This document shows positions 16,879-24,575 of a stretch of DNA of 47,273 nt, one piece after another. The notes under the pieces were generated by a model. It was given only the letters and a program-made list of their open reading frames with translations. It was not told the origin of the DNA and made no database searches. The first letter of the stretch is position 1; each line of letters opens with the position of its first letter. Made by a program: the position numbers and the translations under genes. The stretch comes from JBKDZL01 sp047971145 (GTDB taxonomy: Bacteria > Bacillota_I > Bacilli_A > Erysipelotrichales > Erysipelotrichaceae), in assembly GCA_047971145.1 (NCBI GenBank), contig JBKDZL010000079.1, positions 1 to 47,273 of the forward strand, in the 5' to 3' direction.

Positions 16879-17544
16879 CTACTTCAGTAAAGGTTTTAAC
16901 TCTGTTAGACACTCAGTTCTAACATAGTGAATAGCCTTATTTCCTTCATTATCTTCTAATTCTTTATCGGCACCATTTTCTAATAAAAACTCAACTAATT
17001 CTGTATAGCCACTATACGCCGCTTTCATTAGAGCGGTACAACCTCTAGTGTCTCTTAAATTAATATTAGCTTTGGCAATAACTAAAGTATTGATAATATC
17101 TTTATTGACAGCCAAGGTAGCCTCAGTCAAGGCACTACGACCATTATCATCTTGATGATTTACATCAGCACCTTTTTTTAGTAACAACTCAACCATTAAA
17201 TCATAGCCGATTAAACTAGCTCTCATTAAAGCAGTTCTGCCATTATGGTCAGCAGCATCTACTTTTGCACCCTTATCTATCAATTTTTTTGCGATTTCTA
17301 AGTGACCATTCTTGGCAGCTCCCATGAGTGCAGTTTTACCCTTATCATCAACCGAATTAACATCAGCATTCTTAAGCAACAATAAATCAACAATTTCATC
17401 AAATCCTCTTTTGCTTGCCTTCATTAGAGCTGTTCTACCATCTATAGAATAATTAACATCAACACCATTGGCTAAATACTCTTTAATTTTGTCTAAGTTT
17501 CCTCTACTTGCCATTAGTAGAAAGTCTTTTTTGTTATCGCTCAT
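16879..17544 (-). CDS. Ankyrin-repeat protein
   Basis: A 221-aa soluble protein made almost entirely of about seven 33-residue ankyrin repeats. Typical units are DGRTALMKASKRGFDEIVDL, HNGRTALMRASLIGYDLMVE and TRGCTALMKAAYSGYTELVE, with LL.KGADVN-type ends. The last repeat (NEGNKAIHYVRTE) is a degenerate cap. No signal peptide or membrane segment, so it is probably a cytoplasmic protein-binding scaffold. I chose ATG 17544 because AAAGGAGGAC (17560-17551) lies just upstream; a longer in-frame start at 17622 would run back through a hairpin and another small reading frame. Directly upstream is a terminator-like hairpin, and downstream, 7 nt away, is the EF-G-like gene. The binding partner is unknown; the operon suggests a link with that GTPase. 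Confidence 0.85.
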   Translation of the reverse strand: MSDNKKDFLLMASRGNLDKIKEYLANGVDVNYSIDGRTALMKASKRGFDEIVDLLLLKNADVNSVDDKGKTALMGAAKNGHLEIAKKLIDKGAKVDAADHNGRTALMRASLIGYDLMVELLLKKGADVNHQDDNGRSALTEATLAVNKDIINTLVIAKANINLRDTRGCTALMKAAYSGYTELVEFLLENGADKELEDNEGNKAIHYVRTECLTELKPLLK

Positions 17545-17566
17545 AATTTTGTCCTCCTTTGATAAC

Positions 17567-17592
17567 AAAAAATCGCACAAGAATGCGATTTT
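17567..17592 (-). terminator. Terminator-like hairpin in the leader of the ankyrin gene
   Basis: On the minus strand AAAATCGCA (17592-17584), loop TTCTTG, TGCGATTTT (17577-17569) with a T6 tract (17572-17567). It lies immediately after the micro-ORF stop and 7 nt before the ankyrin ribosome-binding site. It could end a micro-ORF transcript or act as an attenuator for the ankyrin/EF-G-like operon. Confidence 0.7.
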
Positions 17593-17665
17593 ATTTGATA
17601 TTAGTGATAGCCCATAGTACACCTACAATTTTCTGTAAGCCATTAAATTTTACCCTTTCTCGCAT
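17591..17665 (-). CDS. 24-aa micro-ORF upstream of the ankyrin gene
   Basis: A short frame of 24 codons beginning MRERVKFNGL, then KIVGVLWAITNIK, ending at TAA 17593-17591. It has a strong ribosome-binding site (GTGAGGTG, 17679-17672) at normal spacing from ATG 17665 and a plausible promoter 45-70 bp upstream. Its stop falls in the 5' arm of the hairpin at 17592-17567, so translation to the end would meet that hairpin directly. The peptide is basic at the N-terminus with a hydrophobic core (IVGVLWAI), so a small membrane-active peptide or a leader peptide are both possible. I know no family for it. No codon run for a single amino acid is present, so classical amino-acid attenuation is not supported. 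Confidence 0.5.
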   Translation of the reverse strand: MRERVKFNGLQKIVGVLWAITNIK

Positions 17666-17708
17666 AATTAACACCTCACTTGATGTACTTGGTTGTATCT
17701 ATATTATT

Positions 17709-17744
17709 ATTTTACTAAATTATGTAAGCACTTGCAAGCACTTT
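17709..17744 (-). promoter_or_regulatory. Promoter with overlapping direct repeat, upstream of the micro-ORF
   Basis: Minus-strand TTGCAA (17737-17732), 17-bp spacer, TAAAAT (17714-17709). Around the -35 is the direct repeat AAGTGCTT-GC-AAGTGCTT (about 17744-17727), a 10-bp period that puts both copies on the same DNA face. This is a candidate regulator site. Confidence 0.6.
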
Positions 17745-17828
17745 TATCTTAGAATAATTAGTTTTGATTTCTAAAATAGTTTATTATCTTATCTTATTAA
17801 TAATAAAAGATAATTTAATGATAATATT

Positions 17829-17861
17829 TAAAAAAAGCATCTCTTATCTAGTAAGAGATGC
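17829..17861 (-). terminator. Intrinsic terminator of the M42 peptidase gene
   Basis: Minus-strand GCATCTCTTA (17861-17852), 5-nt loop, TAAGAGATGC (17846-17837), then T run (17836-17829). Confidence 0.88.
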
Positions 17862-17866
17862 ACTGT

Positions 17867-18958
17867 TTAACGATTTGCAATTTGTAATTCTTGATATAGT
17901 TTATTATCTAACCTTTTGGCAAACTCTACTAGAAGATTAACAGTATCTACATAATCTTTTCTATGTAATACTCCACGATGTGAGTGAATATATCTAGTTG
18001 GTATTGAAAGAGTCATATTAACCACCCCATTATAAGCCTTATGAATTTCACCTGAGTCAGTACCACCGGCAACCAAAGTATCTACTTGAGTAGCAATTTT
18101 CATTTCCTCACATAAATCACTAACACAGTTAAATAAACCTCTATGTGATAATACTGAGCTATCTTTAAGACCTAAGGTCACACCTACCCCTAATTTAGTA
18201 TTATTTTTTGCACCAGGAGTATCATCCCCAATGGTAACATCAATCGCAAAAGCGACATCAGGATTAACTAAATGAGTAGCTGTTTTAGCCCCTCTTAAGC
18301 CCACTTCCTCTTGAACAGATCCCACAGCATAAACATCACACTCATGTTTCTGTCCTTGTAATTTTCTTACCACCTCAGTAGCAATCAGAGCCCCAACTCG
18401 ATCATCCCAAGCTTTCGCCATTAAAAAGTTCGGATTATTCATAACTTCAAACTTAGTATCCGGAGTAATAAAATCTCCAACTCTTACTCCAATTTCTGCA
18501 ACCTCTTCTTTATTATTAACACCTAAGTCAATAAACATTTCATCTAAAGATTGCACTTTATTTCTGACTTCAGGCTTTAAACCATGAGGTGCCATATTAC
18601 CCACCATACCAATTATTTCTTTGCCATCTCTAGTATTAATTACTAAACGCTTTGCGGGTAAAACATGACCCCACCAACCTCCAAGTGGCGCAAATCTTAA
18701 AAATCCATTGTCCTCTATCTTAGTAATTACAAAACCTATTTCATCAATATGTCCCATAATCATCAACTTAGGACCATTACCGCTACCTTTTTTAAGACCA
18801 ATAATAGAACCTAAATTATCATACATAATTTCATCAACATAACCATCTAAATACTTTTTCATAACCCTAGATGCATTACGCTCAGCCCCTGATGGAGCAT
18901 GTGCATCAGTGAAATCAGCGACCATACTTAAGTCAATTTTTCCATATTCTTTTTCCAT
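17867..18958 (-). CDS. M42 family metallopeptidase (glutamyl/deblocking aminopeptidase type)
   Basis: Cytoplasmic dinuclear-metal aminopeptidase, 363 aa, the normal length for the tetrahedral M42 enzymes that trim peptides. The ligands and catalytic residues are all visible: His70 and Asp72 in GHIDEIG, bridging Asp185 in WDDRVG, base Glu217 and ligand Glu218 in QEEVGLRGA, Asp240 in AIDV, and His325 in RYIHSHRG. AGGTDSGEIH is also present. ATG 18958 has AGAGGG upstream. Single-gene unit with a well-formed promoter overlapped by a palindrome, and its own terminator. Substrate preference cannot be read from the sequence; cellulase-type annotations sometimes given to M42 proteins are not supported. 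Confidence 0.93.
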   Translation of the reverse strand: MEKEYGKIDLSMVADFTDAHAPSGAERNASRVMKKYLDGYVDEIMYDNLGSIIGLKKGSGNGPKLMIMGHIDEIGFVITKIEDNGFLRFAPLGGWWGHVLPAKRLVINTRDGKEIIGMVGNMAPHGLKPEVRNKVQSLDEMFIDLGVNNKEEVAEIGVRVGDFITPDTKFEVMNNPNFLMAKAWDDRVGALIATEVVRKLQGQKHECDVYAVGSVQEEVGLRGAKTATHLVNPDVAFAIDVTIGDDTPGAKNNTKLGVGVTLGLKDSSVLSHRGLFNCVSDLCEEMKIATQVDTLVAGGTDSGEIHKAYNGVVNMTLSIPTRYIHSHRGVLHRKDYVDTVNLLVEFAKRLDNKLYQELQIANR

Positions 18959-18984
18959 GATACCCTCTTTTCTATATAAAAAAT

Positions 18985-19013
18985 ATTATACGCTTTTTGA
19001 AATACTATTTCAA
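18985..19013 (-). promoter_or_regulatory. M42 peptidase promoter with a 17-bp palindrome over the -35
   Basis: Minus-strand TTGAAA (19013-19008), 17-bp spacer, TATAAT (18990-18985). TTGAAATA-c-TATTTCAA (18997-19013) is a perfect inverted repeat covering the -35 and part of the spacer, which is well placed for a repressor. Confidence 0.7.
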
Positions 19014-19165
19014 TTATTATAAATAGGTTTTGCAATCAGTAATATTGTGGCTTGTTTTATTTGAAAGGCTCCTACTAAAAAAAACAAAACACATAAATAT
19101 TGATAATGACTAATGTTATCTGAAAGAGAAAAGTTAATTAATACTATTAGCTTTTTTTTAATAGC

Positions 19166-20104
19166 TTATAAGTATGACATCATCTTTAAAATAGAAATAA
19201 ATATTACCAGAGAAAATCCAGTTGCCAAAGTTGAAAAAACTACTAGCTGCCCTGCTAATTCACCATCATTTTTAAAACCTTGCGCCATCACAAAAGAGCT
19301 TACTGCCGTAGGTGCACAAAAAATAACTAACAAGATTGCCAATTGTACATCTCTAAATCCTAACAGTATGGAAATGGTTAAACCAATAGCTGGTAAGACT
19401 AAAAACTTTAGTATTAAGGCTATATTAATTATTGGCATATTATTTTTAGCAGATCTAAAACTAAAACCACCGCCTAATATTATCAATGCAAACGGTGAAG
19501 CCATGATTTTGATGTTATTTAAACTTTTTAGTACAATAATAGGTATTTGTAATTCTATTGAGGCAGCTAAAAAACCTAGAACTAAGGCAATGATTAAAGG
19601 ATTAGTTACAATATTTTTTATAACAGATTTGACATCACACTTACCATCACCATAGTAACTCAAAACAATAACTGAAAAGATATTATTTAAACTGACAATA
19701 ATAATAGTTGCCATCGCAATAACTGCTGAATTTGAATCTGCTGTTAAACCTAAAATAATTGGATACCCCACTACTGAATAATTAATTCTAAACATAAATT
19801 GTACTAAAGGACCAATTTTCGTTTTTTCTTTAACTAATTTACTAAAAATAATAACACCAATGAATAATAAAGTTAGAATAACTAACATCACATAAATAAA
19901 AAACCAAAAATTAATATCTTCACTTAAGTCAGAATTATACGTATTATAAAATAATAATACTGGTAAAAAAACTTTAAAGACCAGTTTGTTACCCACTGCT
20001 AAAAAATTATCATTAATTAATTTTAATTTCTTTAATAAATAACCCAAACTGATTATTAAAACAATTGGCACTACTAACTCTAAGGCAAAAATTAACTCAC
20101 TCAT
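19166..20104 (-). CDS. AEC family transporter (auxin efflux carrier-like permease)
   Basis: Integral membrane protein of 312 aa with about ten hydrophobic helices in two similar halves, as in the AEC/BART superfamily. The N-terminus LVVPIVLIISLGYLLKKLKLI and the mid-protein NPLIIALVLGFLAASIELQIP are typical, as is the late stretch FCAPTAVSSFVMAQGFKNDG with its helix-breaking Pro-Thr-Ala. Bacterial members move small carboxylates such as malate, but substrate cannot be assigned. The start codon overlaps the P-type ATPase stop (ATGA), so the two are translationally coupled. It is the last gene of the minus-strand surface cluster; no clear terminator follows. Confidence 0.88.
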   Translation of the reverse strand: MSELIFALELVVPIVLIISLGYLLKKLKLINDNFLAVGNKLVFKVFLPVLLFYNTYNSDLSEDINFWFFIYVMLVILTLLFIGVIIFSKLVKEKTKIGPLVQFMFRINYSVVGYPIILGLTADSNSAVIAMATIIIVSLNNIFSVIVLSYYGDGKCDVKSVIKNIVTNPLIIALVLGFLAASIELQIPIIVLKSLNNIKIMASPFALIILGGGFSFRSAKNNMPIINIALILKFLVLPAIGLTISILLGFRDVQLAILLVIFCAPTAVSSFVMAQGFKNDGELAGQLVVFSTLATGFSLVIFISILKMMSYL

Positions 20105-22368
20105 ATTAGACCTCTGGTTAATTTTCGCATTGACAACTGTAATACTAAGGCAACTATGACAATAATTACTACTGTGATTATGGCACTAAATGATAGTGCT
20201 GTTAGATTTATCAAATTATTAATTAAAAGACAGCTGGCAATAAAGGACACTAGCAAGACTGACCAAACAACATAGTGCCAATTTTTCATCTTACGCTCCA
20301 AAGCGAGCTGTTGATTTATCCAAATACAGCCTGTTGCGAGCACTCCCATACTACTTAAAGCACTCTCACTAAAGCTTCCACTTAAGAAGATATTCATACC
20401 CCACAAGGCAGCTGTTATCAGTAGAGCTGTAGGTAGTGATGAGCTAAAAACTTTTTTGACAAAATTTCCCTCTACAACATTATGATTAGGCTCTAAGACA
20501 AACAAAAAAGAAGGAATTCCTTGAGCAAAAAAACCAATTAGAGTCAAATGCAAAGGAACAAAAGGATAAGGAAAACCAAAGACAATAGCTCCAATCGATA
20601 GTAGAAAAGAAAAAATAGTTTTAACAAAATATAGTGAGGCAACCATTGTAACCTGATTTACAACTCTTCGTCCCTCATTAATAATAGTAGGGATACTTTT
20701 GAAATCATCATTTAATAAAACAAATTGAGATATTTGTTTAGCTACATCACTACCCGACTTGATTGAAATAGAACAATCAGATTCTTTTAGAGCTAATACA
20801 TCATTAATACCATCACCAGTCATTGCGACTGTATGTTTTTCTTTTAATAATTGAATCAGCCAGAGCTTGGCCTCAGGTGTTACTCTACCAAAAATATCAT
20901 ATTGATTAACAATAGAAGCTAAAGCTTCTTTAGTCTGATAAGATGAAACATCAATATAACTTTGATAATTAGTTAAACCTGCTTTTTTTGCGATCAAAGA
21001 TACGGTTTTAGGGTTATCACCAGATATTATTTTTACCGCCACACTTTGCTGAGCAAAGTACTCTAAAATCTCTTTAGCATTCTTACGGATTTTATCCTTA
21101 ATTTTAATAAAACCCAGAGGTTTCAAATCAGTAGTATCCGTGGTAAGGTCCAAACTATATGCTACATAAATCAAGCGATAATCATCAGTTAAATAGTCAT
21201 TAATATTAATAGAGTCATCTTTTAACATTTCAAATGCACCCATAAAAACACTACCAAAGCCCTCAATATATACACTTGCATACTTACGAGTAGAATTAAA
21301 CTTTAGCAACTCTTTGCCCATCACTTCTTCATTATTAAAGTACTCCCTAAGAGCGGCGGAAGTAATATTATTATCACTGGATAAAGCTAAATATTTCGGC
21401 AGTAAAATTTTTAAATCAGTCTCAGTAAAATTAATATAGTCCACAACTTCCATACTACCCTCAGTAATGGTACCTGTTTTATCTAAGCAAACCATATCCA
21501 CTCGAGCCAACATTTCAATTGCAAACAATTCTTGGGTTAAAGTTTGTTGTTTAGCTAAGCGATAAATACCAACAGCTAAAGCAACACTTGTCAAAAGAAT
21601 AATACCCTGAGGCATCATGCCCAACATTGCAGCTGAAGTTTTAGTAATCGCTTCATTTAAACTTCCCTCTAAAACATAAAACTCCGAATAAAAAGTCAAG
21701 ATTGCTACTGGTATTATCAATAAAGTAGCTATTTTAACAATTGACCTAAGGGCAACAAGTAATTTAGTTTCCAACTTTTTATGTTTTTTAGCAGCCATGG
21801 TCAACTTAGTTGCATAATTATCATAACCAACTCTAATTATTTTTATTACTGCTTCACCACTAACGACAAAAGACCCTGATAATAGTTCGTCATTTTCCTG
21901 CTTAATTAAGTTATCAGGCTCACCAGTTAGTAAAGATTCATTTATTTCAATATCATTATTTAATAAAATCCCATCACTTGGGATTTGTTGTCCAGCTTTA
22001 ATAATTAAAATATCATCTATTACAATATCATCTGTGCTAATTGTGATTTCAGTATTATCTCTAATAGCAATAACATTAACTTCATTTAATAGTGATAGTT
22101 TTTCTAACTCCCGCTTCGATCTAATTTCTTGAAAGACTCCGATAATCCAATTAGACAAAATAACACCGATAAATAAAGCATTGTAATAAGAACCAACTAA
22201 AATTAAAGCAACAAAAATGGCAATATTAAATAGATTAAATAAAGTAAAAGTGTTATCAATTAAAATTTGTTGATAAGACTTTCCAAGATTATCTTTTACC
22301 TTATTAACCCGATTATCTTTAATTCTTTGAGCAACTTCATCTCTACTTAGTCCAGAATATTTAATCAT
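20101..22368 (-). CDS. Cation-translocating P-type ATPase
   Basis: Membrane pump of 755 aa with the full P-type set: actuator loop TGEP in SLLTGEPDNL, phosphorylation motif DKTGT (Asp296), and hinge GDGINDVLALKESD near 517. There are two N-terminal, two central and several C-terminal membrane helices. Lack of Cys-x-x-Cys or CPC excludes a soft-metal exporter. The fourth-helix motif, normally PEGL in Ca2+ pumps, reads MPQGI (252-256), with Gln for the ion-binding Glu. This places it in the divergent group around CtpE-like pumps, for which Ca2+ has been proposed, but the ion here is uncertain. It overlaps the muramidase gene by 8 nt upstream and the AEC gene by 4 nt downstream. Confidence 0.88.
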   Translation of the reverse strand: MIKYSGLSRDEVAQRIKDNRVNKVKDNLGKSYQQILIDNTFTLFNLFNIAIFVALILVGSYYNALFIGVILSNWIIGVFQEIRSKRELEKLSLLNEVNVIAIRDNTEITISTDDIVIDDILIIKAGQQIPSDGILLNNDIEINESLLTGEPDNLIKQENDELLSGSFVVSGEAVIKIIRVGYDNYATKLTMAAKKHKKLETKLLVALRSIVKIATLLIIPVAILTFYSEFYVLEGSLNEAITKTSAAMLGMMPQGIILLTSVALAVGIYRLAKQQTLTQELFAIEMLARVDMVCLDKTGTITEGSMEVVDYINFTETDLKILLPKYLALSSDNNITSAALREYFNNEEVMGKELLKFNSTRKYASVYIEGFGSVFMGAFEMLKDDSININDYLTDDYRLIYVAYSLDLTTDTTDLKPLGFIKIKDKIRKNAKEILEYFAQQSVAVKIISGDNPKTVSLIAKKAGLTNYQSYIDVSSYQTKEALASIVNQYDIFGRVTPEAKLWLIQLLKEKHTVAMTGDGINDVLALKESDCSISIKSGSDVAKQISQFVLLNDDFKSIPTIINEGRRVVNQVTMVASLYFVKTIFSFLLSIGAIVFGFPYPFVPLHLTLIGFFAQGIPSFLFVLEPNHNVVEGNFVKKVFSSSLPTALLITAALWGMNIFLSGSFSESALSSMGVLATGCIWINQQLALERKMKNWHYVVWSVLLVSFIASCLLINNLINLTALSFSAIITVVIIVIVALVLQLSMRKLTRGLI

Positions 22369-23437
22369 AAATCATTTCGCCATCTTCATCTAAATTAAAA
22401 AAGCCAACATTTAAATCGACATTACCAGCAACTCCAGCTACACTAGCTGATGAAGTATACTGATACATTAATAATTCATAAGGAAAATTATAATAACTAT
22501 ATTGTGCATGCCAAATACCATACTCAGCAATTTCTTCAAAATTCAATCTTTCCATTAACCACTTAGAATTACCATAAACTAGACATTTATAACCATTTTC
22601 AATAATAGTGTCACAGAAAGCCTTGGTAATTTCAGTTTTTTCTTCAACACTGAGTGCGTGCGTGCGACTCTGCTCACCACCAATATCTTCCATATCAAAG
22701 GCAACAGGTAAATTAATTTCATACTCCTCAATATTATCCAAGACAAACTCTGCTTCCTCAATTGCTTCTAAAGTTGAAGTGGCAGCGCTATAGAAATAAA
22801 CACCACTAGCTAAGTTATGCTCATTTACAGCCATAATATTATTGAGATATTGCTCATCCAAATGAATCTCACCACTCATATAACCTCGATATCCTAAGCG
22901 AATCATTGCCCAATCAATACCATCCTCTTTAACAATCTGCCAATCAATTTCTTTTTGATGATGAGAAACATCTATCCCTAAAGAGCTAGTAAAGTTTTGA
23001 CTTTGATCACGATAATACAACCTTCCATCAATATTTCGCATTTTATCAGCATCATTATATTTATTTAAGCTTAAACCTTCAATTAAATCAACAAATTTTA
23101 TACCACCATACCCTCGATAAACAAATTTATCTGAAAAATAATTTTGGGCAAATTCTATAACCGTTTGATATTCATTAGTACTACTCATAAAATCATCAGA
23201 AGGAATAATAATATTATTCTCCACTAAATCAATAAATTCAGTTTCTAAATCCCTAAACTTTTCACTTAATTCTTGATGTTTTTGATTAAGACGAGAATAA
23301 AAAAAACTAAAAATTATAATACTGATTACTAACGCTACACTCAACAGTACAATAATTGTCTTATTAGTTAGTTTGAAAGATGTTTTTTTATTGAGAGCTT
23401 CATCACGATTGAATGAGGGTTTCTGATTTTTAAACAT
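22361..23437 (-). CDS. Membrane-anchored GH25 family muramidase (lysozyme)
   Basis: A 358-aa cell-wall hydrolase. Residues 1-25 are cytoplasmic, and about 26-48 form a single uncleaved membrane anchor. About 48-75 is a likely coiled coil (NQKHQELSEKFRDLETEF). The GH25 barrel runs from about 150, with GIDVSHHQ (Asp156) at strand 1 and the catalytic FDMED (Asp248-Asp251) motif. The family cleaves the MurNAc-GlcNAc bond of peptidoglycan. I start at ATG 23437 rather than the in-frame TTG at 23443. The upstream sequence TGGTATAAT ends only 7 nt before ATG and no ribosome-binding site is present, which suggests a leaderless transcript. Possibly it also receives read-through from the O-acetylation genes 30 bp upstream. 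Confidence 0.9.
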   Translation of the reverse strand: MFKNQKPSFNRDEALNKKTSFKLTNKTIIVLLSVALVISIIIFSFFYSRLNQKHQELSEKFRDLETEFIDLVENNIIIPSDDFMSSTNEYQTVIEFAQNYFSDKFVYRGYGGIKFVDLIEGLSLNKYNDADKMRNIDGRLYYRDQSQNFTSSLGIDVSHHQKEIDWQIVKEDGIDWAMIRLGYRGYMSGEIHLDEQYLNNIMAVNEHNLASGVYFYSAATSTLEAIEEAEFVLDNIEEYEINLPVAFDMEDIGGEQSRTHALSVEEKTEITKAFCDTIIENGYKCLVYGNSKWLMERLNFEEIAEYGIWHAQYSYYNFPYELLMYQYTSSASVAGVAGNVDLNVGFFNLDEDGEMIYD

Positions 23438-23444
23438 TGTCAAT

Positions 23445-23453
23445 ATTATACCA
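23445..23453 (-). promoter_or_regulatory. Extended -10 promoter directly before the GH25 gene
   Basis: Minus-strand TGGTATAAT: a TGn extension plus a perfect -10 at 23450-23445, then 7 nt (ATTGACA) to ATG 23437. Transcription should begin at or within a base or two of the start codon. Confidence 0.6.
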
Positions 23454-23468
23454 CAACTATGAATACTA

Positions 23469-24575
23469 TTATTCTAAATTATTAATACTCAAATCACTTA
23501 ACAAGCCACTCAGATTATACATAATAAGTCCCTCAGTAATTTGCTGATCAATGATGAGGTTTTTTAAATCTAAATTGTAATAGCGCAAATCAACAACTAC
23601 CACCTTGTCATAATCATTAGCAATTAAAGGAATAAAACAATTGGCATAAGAATCTTTGATAATCAACAAATTATCACCACTATCATTATTTAAGTTATCA
23701 ATACTCACCAAAGGCTGATTAGCATTCAAAAAATAAGAGTATTTATCTTTGAGTTTTAAATAGCTATCTTCATAAAAACTAGTAACAGTTTTATCATTAT
23801 TATAAGTTATTCTAAATTCTCCTGAATAATCCCATCGATATATCTGATCACTAGGGTAAAAATAAACATTAGCCCTACTTGACATACTACCAACAAAATC
23901 ATCACTTACTAAAGTTTTATGATACTGAGTTTCATTACTTATCCCTTTAACATTTAAATACTCTTGATAAGCTATCATTGCTGCATCACTAGTCCAGTGA
24001 TGATCTAAACGATAATACATTGCATTTTCCTTATTAGCTTCACTCAAGAATTCTATCATATTGATATTAGTACTATTTAGCTCATGATAAAAATATTCTA
24101 ACAAGAAATTCTGATCAGAATAGGTTGCGAATGGTGGTAAAAGTTCTTGATTGATCGCAATACTATTGGGAATAATCATCGTGGTAAAATCAATGTAATT
24201 ATACTTATCAAAGAAATTATTAAACAATTCTTTTAAATGCTTTAATCTTTGATTATTAAAATTATCAAATTTTTCAATTAAATAATTATCATCAGCCAAA
24301 TAAACACCATTATTTTCACTTTTTCCTATTAAAATTTCATTATAAGTTTTAAGCATTAAATACTTAAGTCTAAAAGGGAAATGATCGGCTACATACTTTT
24401 CTAATTTACTAGTAAAGCTACCTTGAAATAAATTATCTATTGTAAAAGTAGGGAAATCTTGTAAGTAGCGATTTTCTTCTGCACTAAAATCTTTCTTAGG
24501 CAAAACTAATAAAGCTATCATCATCAATATTACAAAAGCACTAATAAAATAAGCAATAATTTTACGCCTCATCAT
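23469..24575 (-). CDS. DHHW-type (AlgX/AlgJ-like) extracytoplasmic acyl-transfer protein
   Basis: A 368-aa protein with an N-terminal membrane anchor (about 5-25, IIAYFISAFVILMMIALLVL) and an extracytoplasmic SGNH-like domain. The diagnostic block is RLDHHWTSDAAMIAYQEYL, the DHHW motif supplying the catalytic Asp/His. IIKDSYANCFIPL holds the likely nucleophilic Ser (compare KDSFG in AlgX/DltD relatives). Such proteins work with an MBOAT partner to O-acylate exported polymers. Here that partner is the gene just upstream, whose TAA overlaps this ATG by one base (TAATG). The polymer (peptidoglycan, teichoic acid or capsule) is not known. Confidence 0.85.
   Translation of the reverse strand: MMRRKIIAYFISAFVILMMIALLVLPKKDFSAEENRYLQDFPTFTIDNLFQGSFTSKLEKYVADHFPFRLKYLMLKTYNEILIGKSENNGVYLADDNYLIEKFDNFNNQRLKHLKELFNNFFDKYNYIDFTTMIIPNSIAINQELLPPFATYSDQNFLLEYFYHELNSTNINMIEFLSEANKENAMYYRLDHHWTSDAAMIAYQEYLNVKGISNETQYHKTLVSDDFVGSMSSRANVYFYPSDQIYRWDYSGEFRITYNNDKTVTSFYEDSYLKLKDKYSYFLNANQPLVSIDNLNNDSGDNLLIIKDSYANCFIPLIANDYDKVVVVDLRYYNLDLKNLIIDQQITEGLIMYNLSGLLSDLSINNLE

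Noticed and set aside
16879..17544. Ankyrin protein as a secreted host-targeting effector
   Set aside because: No secretion signal; it is in an operon with a translation GTPase, and ankyrin proteins are common in free-living bacteria.
17545..17622. Longer start of the ankyrin protein (26 extra residues)
   Set aside because: It would cross the terminator-like hairpin and overlap the micro-ORF, while ATG 17544 has an excellent ribosome-binding site.
19014..19165. Terminator for the AEC gene in the A/T-rich gap
   Set aside because: Only imperfect AGCTATTA/CTAATAG complementarity with an A-run, and no stable stem with T-tract on the minus strand.
19113..19655. 180-codon plus-strand open frame
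   Set aside because: It lies antisense to the AEC transporter gene, which has clear family motifs; the frame has no ribosome-binding site and a Lys/Pro/Thr-rich shadow composition.
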